Shown in pieces: positions 34,814-44,067 of a DNA stretch of 64,000 nt. Under the pieces are notes generated by a model, which worked only from the letters and a program-made list of their open reading frames with translations, was not told where the DNA came from and ran no database searches. The DNA is from Alphaproteobacteria bacterium (GTDB lineage Bacteria > Pseudomonadota > Alphaproteobacteria > Reyranellales > Reyranellaceae): positions 40,006 to 104,005 of the forward strand of contig VGCH01000011.1 of NCBI GenBank assembly GCA_016870115.1, read 5' to 3'. A program made the position numbers and the translations under genes. Every line of letters begins with the position of its first letter. The stretch's first letter is position 1.

Positions 34814-36081
34814 GTCTTTTTTCCCCCCGAAACGCCGCGCGACCTTACCGAGGGCCGCCGGAAGAGCGCAATCAGCTCGACATGGGCGGACCACAGGAAT
34901 TGATCGATCGGCCGCAGCCGTTCCAACCGGTAGCCGCCGGCCACCAGTGTCGCGGCATCGCGCGCGAAACTCGCCGGATCGCAGGAGGCATAGACGACCA
35001 GCGGCGGGCCAGCCGCCGCGAACCCGGCGGCCTGCGCGGCGGCACCCGCGCGCGGCGGATCGAGCAGCAGGGCGGCGAAAGGCCTGAGCTCCGCCGCCTG
35101 CAACGGAACGCGGAAGAGATCGCGATGCTGGGCGACCACGCGACCGCCTCCCAGCCGCCGCCCGGCCGCCGCGACGGCAGCGATGGCATCGGGATCGCTC
35201 TCGAAGAGATGAACGCGCCCCGGCCGCCCCAACGAGAGCGCGCCCACGCCAGCGAAGAGATCGGCGAGCGGTTCGGCGTCGCCCAGCCAGGCCGCGATCG
35301 CCGCGCGCATCGCGGCTTCCGCGCCGCGTGTCGCCTGAAGGAACGCGCCGGGCGGAGGCTCGACGGTGACATCGCCCCACACCAGACGCGGCACGCGACG
35401 TACCGCGAGAGGTTCGGCGGCGCGGCGCTCGCGCCAGGACAGGCGCGCGACGTCGCCCGCCTCGGCCAGCGCCACGGCGCGCTGGCGCTGCTCCAGCGAG
35501 AGCGTGGCGGGCTTGCGCGGCTTCAGCAGCACATCGAGGCCGGTGTCCGTGAGGTTCACCGCCGCGTCGAGCCGCGCGCCATCGGCGATCAATGCCGGCA
35601 CCACCTCGCGTAGCGCGGCCAAGGCGCGCTGGATCGCGGGGTCGACGACCGGACACGCCGTGACATCGACCACCCGGTGACTGCCGCGCTCGTGGAAGCC
35701 CGCGATGGCGCGCCGCCCGTGCCGCTCAAGGGCGAAATCGGCCCGCCGTCGCTCGCCGGGACCGGCGATGAGGATGGGATCAAAGGCCGGCGGCTCCACG
35801 CCCGCACGACGCAGCGCCGTCTCGATTAGGCCGCGTTTCCACGCGGCGTAGGGTTCGGGCCGCCAATGCTGCAACGTGCAGCCGCCGCAGGTGCCGAAAT
35901 GCCCGCAGGCCGGCACTTGTCGCTCGGACGATGGCTCCAGGATTTCCAGCTTCGGTCCCGGCCGTACCAGCTCTCCGGGCAGGGCGAAGGGAACGAAGCT
36001 GCGCCGTCCCTCCTCCAGCGCGACGCCGTCACCGTGCGCGCCGACCTCGACGATGCGGAGCCCGACGCTCACCCCAACCAC
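34810..36081 (-). CDS. RlmD/TrmA-family RNA (uracil-C5) methyltransferase
   Basis: A 423-residue RNA m5U methyltransferase with the RlmD (RumA) layout. An N-terminal TRAM-like part (LRIVEVGAHGDGVALEEGRRSFVPFALPGELV) precedes a 4Fe-4S site at Cys59, Cys65, Cys68 (ACGHFGTCGGCTLQHW) and Cys143 (VTACPVV). Then come the SAM site ADLFAGVGALSL and the catalytic motif VYASCDPASFARD, whose cysteine attacks uracil C6. It modifies 23S rRNA in E. coli; the exact target here is not tested. It overlaps the asparaginase end by 13 bases and the SDR start by four. Confidence 0.85.
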   Translation of the reverse strand: MVGVSVGLRIVEVGAHGDGVALEEGRRSFVPFALPGELVRPGPKLEILEPSSERQVPACGHFGTCGGCTLQHWRPEPYAAWKRGLIETALRRAGVEPPAFDPILIAGPGERRRADFALERHGRRAIAGFHERGSHRVVDVTACPVVDPAIQRALAALREVVPALIADGARLDAAVNLTDTGLDVLLKPRKPATLSLEQRQRAVALAEAGDVARLSWRERRAAEPLAVRRVPRLVWGDVTVEPPPGAFLQATRGAEAAMRAAIAAWLGDAEPLADLFAGVGALSLGRPGRVHLFESDPDAIAAVAAAGRRLGGGRVVAQHRDLFRVPLQAAELRPFAALLLDPPRAGAAAQAAGFAAAGPPLVVYASCDPASFARDAATLVAGGYRLERLRPIDQFLWSAHVELIALFRRPSVRSRGVSGGKKT

Positions 36082-37070
36082 GTCCGTGCAGGCCGCACCT
36101 CGCCGACCAGCAGACCCACCACGTTCTTGACGGCCGGATGCGTCATCGCCTCACGCTCAGCCGCCGGCAGCACGCCGAGATGAGACAAGATCGCCGCCAT
36201 CGCCACTTCGGCGGCACGACCGGCGCCATCGTCCATCTTGAGCGCCACGCCATAGCCGAGCCTCGGCAGGATGCCGCAGAACATACCCTCGGCGCCGGTC
36301 TTCACCTGGGCGACGCCGACGAGCAGGCCGTTCACTGTGGTGCAGAAGCGCCCTGTGCCCGCGACCATGAAGGGCTCGGCATTCATCGCCGCACGAATGC
36401 GGCCGGCCGCCTCGGCGCGACGGTTGGAGAGGCGCGACGGATCGGCCATCTGCGCCATCATGCGCGCGAGCGCGGTGAGCGGTACGGCAAGCGTGGGAAT
36501 ACCGCAGCCATCGACGCCCCAGGGAATGCGCGACATATCGAGGCCGCCCAGCTCGCCCATCACGTCGCGGATGCGCCGTTGCACCGGATGGTCGTAGCCG
36601 ATGTAGCCGCGCGTCGGCTCGCCGTGCTGCACGGCGGTGCTGAGAAAGCCGGAGTGCTTGCCCGAGCAGTTGTTGAACGCGTTGGTCCAGGGCTTGCCCT
36701 CGCGGGCGAGAGCCTCGACGCCGCTCATCAGCTTGGGCGGCTGGGGCCCGCATTCCAGGTCGTTCTCCGAGAGGCCGATGCGGGCGAGCCACTCGCGCAC
36801 GAGATCGACGTGGCGCATCTCGCCATTGTGGGAGGCGCAGGAGATCGCGATATGGCGGTTGTCGAGCCCGAACCGCTCGACGGCACCGCTCTCGACGAAC
36901 GGCATCGCCTGCAACGGCTTGATCGCCGAGCGCGGCAGGACGCCGGCATCGACGTCACCCCAGGACTCGACGATCGAGCCGTCGGCCCGCACCACGACGG
37001 CGGCGCCGACATGGCGGCTTTCCACGACGCTGCCGCGCGTGACCTCGATGGTGACGGGCGACGCGCTCAT
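36069..37070 (-). CDS. L-asparaginase II family protein
   Basis: A 333-residue asparaginase of the Rhizobium etli AnsA type (asparaginase II family), unrelated to the E. coli enzymes. Typical stretches: TRGSVVESRHVGAAVVVRADGSIVESWGD, RSAIKPLQAMPFVESGA, ISCASHNGEMRHVDLV, NNCSGKHSGFL and WGVDGCGIPTLAVPLTALARMMA. The cysteine and lysine of these motifs match the zinc/catalytic set of the family. It would release ammonia from asparagine in the cytoplasm. The ATG overlaps the PP2C stop (ATGA). Confidence 0.88.
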   Translation of the reverse strand: MSASPVTIEVTRGSVVESRHVGAAVVVRADGSIVESWGDVDAGVLPRSAIKPLQAMPFVESGAVERFGLDNRHIAISCASHNGEMRHVDLVREWLARIGLSENDLECGPQPPKLMSGVEALAREGKPWTNAFNNCSGKHSGFLSTAVQHGEPTRGYIGYDHPVQRRIRDVMGELGGLDMSRIPWGVDGCGIPTLAVPLTALARMMAQMADPSRLSNRRAEAAGRIRAAMNAEPFMVAGTGRFCTTVNGLLVGVAQVKTGAEGMFCGILPRLGYGVALKMDDGAGRAAEVAMAAILSHLGVLPAAEREAMTHPAVKNVVGLLVGEVRPARTWLG

Positions 37071-37774
37071 GTGTCTCTCTCCAGCAAGAGGGCTGTGACG
37101 TTGTCTTGACCCGGTCGCGCGCGGGCGATCACCGCGTCGACCAGCGCCTGCACCGGGGATCGGGCAAGCTCCGCCAGCCGGGACTCCGGCAGCGTCTGCA
37201 CGCCGTCGCTGCAGAGGAGCAGGCGCGCGCCGGGGCCGAGAGCCCGCGTGCCGCGATCGATGAGTTGCAGCTCCTCGCCCATCACGGCGTCGCGCAGACG
37301 GTGGCGCGCCGGATGCTCCTCGGCTTCCTCGCGGGTCATCATGCCGCGCTCGACCATGGCCGCGAGCTGCGGTGCCATGGAATGATCAGCGTTAAGGCGC
37401 GCGAGGTCGCCGGCTTCGAGGCACCACAGCGGCGAGTCGCCGACGCTGATCCAATCGACGCGATCGCCGGCCAACAGCACGCCCACCAGGGTGCAGCCCA
37501 TGCCCGCGAACTTCGCATCTGCGCGCACGCCGTCCCCGATCGCGCGATTGGCGGCCTCAAGTGCGGGCTCCAGCGACGGATCGGCGGTCGCGGCGGCGAG
37601 AAACGCTTCGACGGCGAGCCGGCTCGCGACGGCGCCACCCGCGTGGCCGCCCATGCCATCGGCTAAAGCCGCGATCAGCGTCCCGTCGCTCCGTCGCCCG
37701 AGCCGCCAGGAGTCTTCCTGGTAGGGGCGGGCGCCCGCATGTTGCGCGCCCTCGCCCCGCCAACCATCCGCCAT
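37067..37774 (-). CDS. PP2C-type serine/threonine protein phosphatase
   Basis: A 235-residue PPM phosphatase. All main motifs are present: NQED-like QEDSW with Asp21, ALADGMGGHAGGAVAS with Asp39-Gly40, GDSPLW, LLLCSDGVQTL and GQDNVTALLL with the last metal aspartate. The enzyme should be an active, soluble, Mn/Mg-dependent phosphatase. No Ser/Thr kinase gene lies in the window, though the two are commonly adjacent. It starts three bases after the P450 stop and overlaps the asparaginase start. Confidence 0.9.
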   Translation of the reverse strand: MADGWRGEGAQHAGARPYQEDSWRLGRRSDGTLIAALADGMGGHAGGAVASRLAVEAFLAAATADPSLEPALEAANRAIGDGVRADAKFAGMGCTLVGVLLAGDRVDWISVGDSPLWCLEAGDLARLNADHSMAPQLAAMVERGMMTREEAEEHPARHRLRDAVMGEELQLIDRGTRALGPGARLLLCSDGVQTLPESRLAELARSPVQALVDAVIARARPGQDNVTALLLERDT

Positions 37775-37776
37775 GG

Positions 37777-39003
37777 TCAGTGCCAGACCGCCGGCAGCGT
37801 CGTGAGCCCGCGCAGGGTGAAGTTCTGCCGCCAGCTCGGGCGGTCCTTCTCCGGCAGTTCGAGTGTGGGCAGGCGGCGGATCAGCGCCTCGAAGACCAAC
37901 TCGCCCTCCAGCCGCGCGAGCTGGGCGCCGAGGCAATGATGGATGCCGCCACCGAACGAGAGCGGCCGAACGTCTTTGCGCGCGACGTCGAGCTCGTCGG
38001 GTCGCCCGTAGGTGTCCGGATCGCGATTGGCCGCGCCCAGCAGCACCACGATGCTCTCGCCGGCCGGAATCTTCTGCCCGCTCAGCTCGACCTCGGCCAG
38101 TGTCACCCGGCCGCTCATCTGGACCGAGGAGTCGAAGCGCAACAGCTCCTCGATCGCGCCGGGGATCAGCGACGGGTCGTCCTTCAGGCGCTGCCACTGA
38201 TCGGGGCTGCGGTGAAGCGCGAGAAGCCCGTTGCCAATCAGGTTCGACGTCGTCTCGTGGCCGGCGCCTAACAGCAGGCCTATATTGGCCTTGAGTTCAT
38301 CGGAGGTGAGGCGATCGCCGGCCTCCTCCGCCCGCACCAGCTCGGTGGTGAGATCGTCCTTCGGTTCCTTGCGGCGCAGCTCGCAGAGCTGCTCGAAATA
38401 GACCCCCGCGAGCTGGGTCATGGCGTTGGCCGTGTCCATCTCGTCGCGGGACATCGGCACCGGATCGAGCAGGCGGCCATTGACGTTGCGCTCGGCAAGG
38501 AAGGGGCCGCGGTGATCCTCTGGAATGCCCAGCATGTCGCAGATCACCAGGACCGGCAGGCGATGGGCCAGTTCCTTCACCACATCCATGCCGCCCTTGG
38601 CCTGGACCCGGTCGATCTCGGCCTCAACCAGCGCCGAGACCTGCCGACGCATGTCGGCGATCCGGCGTGCGACGAAAGCCTTGTTCACGAGACCGCGCAG
38701 CCTGGTGTGGTCCGGCGGGTCGAGAACCAGCATGGTGCGGCCGAGGCTCGCGATCGCCGGCTCCTCCATCGCCCTGGCCCCGTAGCGCCGGCTCATGTTG
38801 CCCGCGAAATCCTTGCCGAAGCGCCGGTCGCGCAGGACGAGCGCCACATCCTCGTAGCGGCTGACCAGCCAGAAACCCATCGGCGTGCGGAACACCGGCG
38901 CGGTGCTGCGCAGCCGGTGATAGAACGGATAGGGATCCGCGATGAACGCGGGATCCAGCGGATTGAAGGCGGGCTGAGAAGCCGGCGAGGACATATCGGT
39001 CAT
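37777..39003 (-). CDS. Cytochrome P450
   Basis: A 408-residue soluble bacterial P450. The I-helix GAGHETTSNLIGNGLLAL holds the oxygen-binding acid-threonine pair, the K-helix EELLRFDSSVQMSGRVT holds the E-x-x-R, and the heme loop is FGGGIHHCLGAQLARLEGEL with the proximal cysteine. The pattern resembles the CYP107/CYP109-like group common in soil bacteria, but the substrate is unknown. No ferredoxin or ferredoxin reductase gene lies nearby. It is the first gene of the seven-gene run and divergent from the acyl-CoA ligase. Confidence 0.92.
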   Translation of the reverse strand: MTDMSSPASQPAFNPLDPAFIADPYPFYHRLRSTAPVFRTPMGFWLVSRYEDVALVLRDRRFGKDFAGNMSRRYGARAMEEPAIASLGRTMLVLDPPDHTRLRGLVNKAFVARRIADMRRQVSALVEAEIDRVQAKGGMDVVKELAHRLPVLVICDMLGIPEDHRGPFLAERNVNGRLLDPVPMSRDEMDTANAMTQLAGVYFEQLCELRRKEPKDDLTTELVRAEEAGDRLTSDELKANIGLLLGAGHETTSNLIGNGLLALHRSPDQWQRLKDDPSLIPGAIEELLRFDSSVQMSGRVTLAEVELSGQKIPAGESIVVLLGAANRDPDTYGRPDELDVARKDVRPLSFGGGIHHCLGAQLARLEGELVFEALIRRLPTLELPEKDRPSWRQNFTLRGLTTLPAVWH

Positions 39004-39081
39004 GCGCCCCTCATATCACGGCGCGGCCGCCTCGGCAGCGATCCGTTGCCTCGCCCCGCCCCTCCCGCTTAGGCTCCACCC

Positions 39082-40644
39082 ATGTTCTCGCTGACACAGG
39101 GGCTGCGCCGGGCGGCCCAATCGGGCCCGGACCGGATCGCCATGCGCTTCGCCGGGCGCACCCGAAGCTGGCGGGACACCGAGGCCCGGGTGGCGCGCCT
39201 GGCTGGCGCCTTGCGGGCCGCCGGCGTGCGGCCGGGCGATCGTGTCGCGATCCTGGCGCTGAACAGCGACCGCTACCTCGAGCTGATGTACGCGATCCCC
39301 TGGGCCGGCGCGGCCATGGTGCCGATCAACACCCGGCTCGCGACACCCGAGATCGACTACATCCTAGAAGACTCCGGCGCGGTCGGACTGTTCGTCGATG
39401 CCGCGATGGCGGGCCATCTCGCCGCGCTGGGACCGCGCCTGCAATCGCTGCGCTGCCGCGTCTGGCTCGACGACACCGCGCCGGCACCCGCGACCGATCC
39501 GTACGAGGCGTTTCTCGCCAGCGGCGCCCCGCTCGACGATGCCGGCACCGCCAACGACGATCTTGCGGGCCTCTTCTACACCGGCGGCACGACCGGCAAG
39601 TCCAAGGGCGTGATGCTGACCCACACCAATCTGGTGGTGAACGCGCTGAACGGCGTCGCCGGCATGGGGTTCGACAGCGACACCTGCTACCTGCACTCCG
39701 GCCCGATGTTCCATCTGGCCGACGGGGCCTCGACCTTTGGCGTCACCATGGCGGGCGGCCGGCACGCTTTCGTGCCGCGCTTCGAGCCGGTGGCCGTGCT
39801 GACCGCCGTCCAGAGCGAACGCGCGACTCATGCGCAGTTCGTGCCGACCATGATCAACATGCTGGTGAACCATCCGCGCCTTGCCGAGTTCGACGTGTCG
39901 AGCCTCGACTTCGTGCTCTATGGCGCGTCGCCTATGCCCGAAGGCGTGCTGCGGCAAGCCTTCAAGTGCCTGCCAAAGGTGCGATTCATGCATGCCTACG
40001 GCATGACCGAGGCCGCCCCCATCGTGACGCTGCTCGATCCGCGCTACGCAGTACTTGAGGGTCCCTATGCCGGGCGCCTGAAATCCTGCGGTCAGGCGGC
40101 GCTCTCGGTCGAGATCAAGGTCGTCGACGAGAGCCGCCGGGACGTCGCGAACGGCACGCCCGGTGAGCTGGCGATCCGGGGCGCCAACATCATGAAGGGC
40201 TACTGGAACAAGCCGGCCGAGACCGCCGCGGTGCTGAGCGACGGCTGGTACTATTCCGGCGACGGCGCCTACATGGACGACGAAGGCTTCGTCTACATCG
40301 TGGACCGGCTGAAAGACATGATCGTGAGCGGCGGCGAGAACGTCTATTCGGCCGAGGTCGAGAACGCGATCTCACTGATGCCCGCGGTGGCGGAGGTCGC
40401 TGTGATCGGCATTCCCGACGCCCGCTGGGGCGAGGCGGTTCACGCCATCATTGTCCCGCGCGCCGGCGCGACGCTCGACGCCGAGGCGGTGATCGCCCAT
40501 TGCCGGCAAACCATCGCGGGCTACAAGTGCCCACGTTCGGTCGATTTCCGAGACACCCCGCTGCCGCTCTCCGGCGCCGGCAAGGTGCTCAAGCGCGATC
40601 TGCGCGAGCCCTTCTGGAGGGGCTACTCCAAGGCCGTGAATTGA
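39082..40644 (+). CDS. Acyl-CoA synthetase (AMP-binding enzyme)
   Basis: A 520-residue ANL-family ligase that activates a carboxylic acid to its CoA ester via an acyl-adenylate. The P-loop LFYTGGTTGKSKGVMLT is at about 164-180; MHAYGMTEAAPIVTL, WYYSGDGAYMDDEGFVYIVDRLKDMIVSGGENVYSAEVE and the C-terminal lysine in GAGKVLKRDLRE complete the set. The pattern fits medium/long-chain fatty-acid or aryl substrates. Its TGA overlaps the next start (TTGA). Confidence 0.9.
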   Translation: MFSLTQGLRRAAQSGPDRIAMRFAGRTRSWRDTEARVARLAGALRAAGVRPGDRVAILALNSDRYLELMYAIPWAGAAMVPINTRLATPEIDYILEDSGAVGLFVDAAMAGHLAALGPRLQSLRCRVWLDDTAPAPATDPYEAFLASGAPLDDAGTANDDLAGLFYTGGTTGKSKGVMLTHTNLVVNALNGVAGMGFDSDTCYLHSGPMFHLADGASTFGVTMAGGRHAFVPRFEPVAVLTAVQSERATHAQFVPTMINMLVNHPRLAEFDVSSLDFVLYGASPMPEGVLRQAFKCLPKVRFMHAYGMTEAAPIVTLLDPRYAVLEGPYAGRLKSCGQAALSVEIKVVDESRRDVANGTPGELAIRGANIMKGYWNKPAETAAVLSDGWYYSGDGAYMDDEGFVYIVDRLKDMIVSGGENVYSAEVENAISLMPAVAEVAVIGIPDARWGEAVHAIIVPRAGATLDAEAVIAHCRQTIAGYKCPRSVDFRDTPLPLSGAGKVLKRDLREPFWRGYSKAVN

Positions 40645-41858
40645 CGGAAGTCGACAACGCGCTGCCGTCGGAACGCAATCGCGTTCTGCTCCTGCGCGTT
40701 GGAAGCCGCTACGTCGCCTACCTTGTCATGGTGATCCACCTGCCGCTCGCCTGGGCGGTGGGATGGGATCGACTGCTCGACACAGTCCTGCCAAGCTTCG
40801 CCTTCTCGTTCCTCAATCTCACGACACCCGCGATCCAGATGCGGTTCGGCACGCTGCCTGGGTGGATCAGCTTTATCGGCTACTCGACGACCCACACCGT
40901 CTGGATGGCGATCTGGTGCGGCGTATCGAGCGGCATCCATTATTTCCTGTTCTCGATCTCGGCGGTCGGCGTGATCGCTGTCTTCGGCTTGAGCCAGCGC
41001 TGGGCCCTTGCCATGGCGCTCTGGCCAATGGGCCTCTTCATCGCGATCGAAATCGGCTCGGCATCGACCGGCCAGTACGCGCCGATCCGTCCGGACATCG
41101 CACCCTGGTTCGCGGGGATCGTCGCCGCCGCGTCGTTCTGCATCATCATCGGTATCGGTGGCCTGTTCGCGCAGGTCACCGCCGAAGCCGAACGTCTGCT
41201 GTTGGCCGAGAAGGATCGCTCCGAGCGCCTGCTGCTCAACATTCTGCCCGCGGCGATCGCGCGCCGCCTGACGGCGGGCGGCGAGCAGGTGATCGCCGAC
41301 CGCGTGCCCGAGGTCTCGGTGATGTTCGCCGATCTGGTGGGCTTCACGCCCTATGCCCGCGACCGCGAACCGGCGGCCGTGGTCCAGACGCTCAATGAGC
41401 TGTTCAGCCGCTTTGATGCCCGCGTCGACGCGGCGGGTCTGGAGAAGATCAAGACCGTGGGCGACGCCTATATGGTGATCGCGGGCACCCCCACGCCGCA
41501 GACTGATCACCTCGCCGCCCTGGCCGGGCTCGCGCTCGACCTGCTGGACGAGGTCCGGGCCTATCGCGATGCCGACGGCCACCGCTTCGCGGTGCGGATC
41601 GGCCTGCATGTCGGGCCGGTCGTGACGGGCGTGATCGGGACGCGCAAGATGGCCTACGATGCGTGGGGTGACACGGTGAACGTGGCGAGCCGGCTGGAAT
41701 CCACCGGCGTGCCCGACCGGATTCACGTCTCGTCCGATGTCGCGGCGCGGCTGAGCGGCTGGTTCACGTTCGAGGCGCGCGGACCGATGGAGATCAAGGG
41801 AGTGGGCATGATGCAGACCTCGTTTCTGACAGCGCGGGCGGCGCGAGCGACCCCATGA
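40641..41858 (+). CDS. Six-helix membrane class III nucleotide cyclase
   Basis: A 405-residue cyclase with an N-terminal membrane domain of about six helices (about 20-185), a short coiled linker (EAERLLLAEKDRSERLLLNILP) and a cytoplasmic class III catalytic domain. Catalytic parts: FADLVGFTPYA and KIKTVGDAYMV with the two metal aspartates, the purine-specifying lysine, and DAWGDTVNVASRLES. The layout resembles mycobacterial Rv1625c. The TTG start is chosen because it overlaps the previous stop in TTGA; the preceding open frame lies inside the ligase gene. It is the middle gene of a coupled ligase-cyclase-ligase run. Confidence 0.86.
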   Translation: MTEVDNALPSERNRVLLLRVGSRYVAYLVMVIHLPLAWAVGWDRLLDTVLPSFAFSFLNLTTPAIQMRFGTLPGWISFIGYSTTHTVWMAIWCGVSSGIHYFLFSISAVGVIAVFGLSQRWALAMALWPMGLFIAIEIGSASTGQYAPIRPDIAPWFAGIVAAASFCIIIGIGGLFAQVTAEAERLLLAEKDRSERLLLNILPAAIARRLTAGGEQVIADRVPEVSVMFADLVGFTPYARDREPAAVVQTLNELFSRFDARVDAAGLEKIKTVGDAYMVIAGTPTPQTDHLAALAGLALDLLDEVRAYRDADGHRFAVRIGLHVGPVVTGVIGTRKMAYDAWGDTVNVASRLESTGVPDRIHVSSDVAARLSGWFTFEARGPMEIKGVGMMQTSFLTARAARATP

Positions 41859-43405
41859 GCGCCGCGATCCCCTACTTCGACTGGATCGCGCACCATGTCG
41901 GGCGACGGCCGCGGCAGCTCGCGATCGGCGATCTCGCGACCGGGCGGCGCTTCACCTACGCCGAGTTGCACGAGCGCACCGACCGCCTGGCCGCTGCGCT
42001 GGCGGCCCGCGGACTGGGTCGCGGCGACCGCGTGGCGATCCTGGCGCCCAACTGCGCGGAGTTCTTCGAACTTCAAACCGCCTGCGGACGTCTCGGCGCC
42101 ATCATGCTGCCGCTCAATTGGCGCCTCACCGTGCCGGAGCTCGACTACATCCTGAACGACGCGAGCCCGTCGATCCTGATCCACGACATCAGCTTCGCCG
42201 CGCAGGCGAGCGAACTGAAGTCGCGGTGCAAGATCGCGCATCTGCTGGAGATCGATCACAACCGGCCCGACTCGGACTACGAACGCGCGCTCGCGTCGGA
42301 AAATCGGGTACCGGAACCGCTGGCCCTGTCGCTCGATGACTACGCCATGGTGATGTACACCTCCGGGACGACTGGCCATCCGAAGGGCGCGATCATCACC
42401 CACGGGATGAATTTCTGGAACGCCGTCAATCTCGGCATTCCCGCGTTCATCACACCGGCGACCGTGCAGCTCGTCGTGTTGCCGCTGTTCCACACCGGCG
42501 GGCTCAACTGTTACGCCAATCCGGTGCTCCATGCCGGCGGCGCGATCCTGATCATGCGTGCCTTCGATCCCGGCCAGGCACTGGCGCATATCGGCGATCC
42601 CGCTCTCGGGATCACGCACTTCTTCGGCGTGCCGGCACCGTACCAGTTCATGCTGCAGCACCCGACTTTCGCGAGTACCGACCTCAGTCGGCTGAAGATC
42701 TGCGGCGTGGGCGGCGCGCCCTGCGCGCTCGCGATCCTCGAAGGTTGGGCCGCGCGCGGCGTGCCACTGATCCAGGGCTGGGGCATGACTGAGACCAGTC
42801 CCGCGGGCACGATGCTCGATGCCGCGGACGCCGTGCGCAAGCTGGGCTCGGCCGGGCGCGCGATGATGCACACGGATATCCGCATCATTGACGATGCCGG
42901 CCATGACGTGGCGCGGGGCGGCATCGGCGAGTTGCTGATCAAGGGCCCGAACGTGACGCCGGGCTATTGGAACAAGCCCGAAGCGACCGCCAAGGCTTTC
43001 ACCGACGGCTGGCTACACACCGGCGACGCGGCTCGCATGGATGACGAGGGCTTCGTCTACATCGTCGATCGCTGGAAGGACATGTACATCTCCGGCGGTG
43101 AAAACGTTTACCCGGCCGAGGTCGAGAACGTCCTGTTCCAGCTCCCGCAGCTCGCCGACGCCGCCGTGATCGGCGTGCCCGACGCGCGCTGGGGCGAAGT
43201 CGGCAAGGCCGTTCTCGTGCTCAAGCCCGGCCAGACGATCGAACCGGGCGAGGTGATTGCTCATTGCCTCAAGCGGCTCGCCAAGTTCAAGGTGCCGCAG
43301 TCCGTCGCCTTCGCCGACGCGTTGCCCCGCAACGCCACCGGCAAGGTACTCAAGCGCGAATTGCGCACACAGTTTGTCGGCGCTTCCGCGCCGGCGATCA
43401 GTTGA
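41855..43405 (+). CDS. Acyl-CoA synthetase (AMP-binding enzyme)
   Basis: A 516-residue ANL ligase, clearly related to the one at 39082 but not a recent copy. P-loop VMYTSGTTGHPKGAIITH (about 163-180), GWGMTETSPAGTMLD, WLHTGDAARMDDEGFVYIVDRWKDMYISGGENVYPAEVE and the C-terminal catalytic lysine in ATGKVLKREL are present. It starts in ATGA overlap with the cyclase. Having two ligases in one transcript suggests activation of two related acids or chain lengths. Confidence 0.9.
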   Translation: MSAAIPYFDWIAHHVGRRPRQLAIGDLATGRRFTYAELHERTDRLAAALAARGLGRGDRVAILAPNCAEFFELQTACGRLGAIMLPLNWRLTVPELDYILNDASPSILIHDISFAAQASELKSRCKIAHLLEIDHNRPDSDYERALASENRVPEPLALSLDDYAMVMYTSGTTGHPKGAIITHGMNFWNAVNLGIPAFITPATVQLVVLPLFHTGGLNCYANPVLHAGGAILIMRAFDPGQALAHIGDPALGITHFFGVPAPYQFMLQHPTFASTDLSRLKICGVGGAPCALAILEGWAARGVPLIQGWGMTETSPAGTMLDAADAVRKLGSAGRAMMHTDIRIIDDAGHDVARGGIGELLIKGPNVTPGYWNKPEATAKAFTDGWLHTGDAARMDDEGFVYIVDRWKDMYISGGENVYPAEVENVLFQLPQLADAAVIGVPDARWGEVGKAVLVLKPGQTIEPGEVIAHCLKRLAKFKVPQSVAFADALPRNATGKVLKRELRTQFVGASAPAIS

Positions 43406-43416
43406 GGGAGTCCCGC

Positions 43417-44067
43417 TTGCTCAAGATTTACGGAATCTACCGGTCGCGCGCGTCGCGCAATATCTGGCTTGCCAACGAGCTCGGCATCCCCTTCACGCTG
43501 ATCCCGGTTACGCAGCACTACCGTCAGCACGCGCTTCCGGGGGGACTGCACACGCGCTCGCCGGAGTTCCTCAAGGTCAATCCCAACGGGCACGTGCCTT
43601 CGATCGACGATGACGGGGTGGTGCTGCACGAGTCGCTCGCGATCAACCTCTACCTCGCGCGCAAGCATGGCGGCCCGCTTGCAGGTGCGACACCGGCGGA
43701 GGACGGGCAGATCGCCATGTGGACCCTCTGGGCGGTGACCGAGGTCGAACCGCATGCGCTGATGGCGCTCTATCACCGAACCTCCGGCCCTCCCGGTGGC
43801 AATAAGGATCCGAAGGCGGCTGACGCGGCAGTCGCGGCGTTGCGCGCGCCGTTCGCGGTGCTCGACAAGCACCTCTCGACGAAAAAGTACCTGCTGGGCG
43901 ACCGCTTTACTGTGGCCGACACCAACCTCGCCGAGTGCGTGCGCTACGCCCAGGCCGCGCCCGAGAGCTTCGACGGCGCGCCGCACGTCAAAGCCTGGCT
44001 CGCCGCCTGCCACGCGCGACCGGCGTTTCAGAAGATGTGGGCGGGCCGCGAGGCGGAGCCGGCCTAA
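43417..44067 (+). CDS. Glutathione S-transferase
   Basis: A 216-residue GST. The thioredoxin-like N-terminal half begins LKIYGIYRSRASRNIWLANELGIPFTLIPV and contains VNPNGHVPSIDDDGVVLHESLAINLYLARK, where the cis-proline and the E-S pair bind glutathione. The C-terminal half (KKYLLGDRFTVADTNLAECV) is the helical domain. The start is TTG at 43417, eight bases after GAGGGAG, since no ATG fits. Its stop overlaps the convergent GST gene's stop. Confidence 0.85.
   Translation: MLKIYGIYRSRASRNIWLANELGIPFTLIPVTQHYRQHALPGGLHTRSPEFLKVNPNGHVPSIDDDGVVLHESLAINLYLARKHGGPLAGATPAEDGQIAMWTLWAVTEVEPHALMALYHRTSGPPGGNKDPKAADAAVAALRAPFAVLDKHLSTKKYLLGDRFTVADTNLAECVRYAQAAPESFDGAPHVKAWLAACHARPAFQKMWAGREAEPA

Noticed and set aside
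34046..35656. Possible fusion of an extra N-terminal domain to the SDR at 34046
   Set aside because: The upstream 280 codons are the RlmD-like gene read in a wrong frame; the real SDR starts at 34813 in ATGA overlap with that gene.
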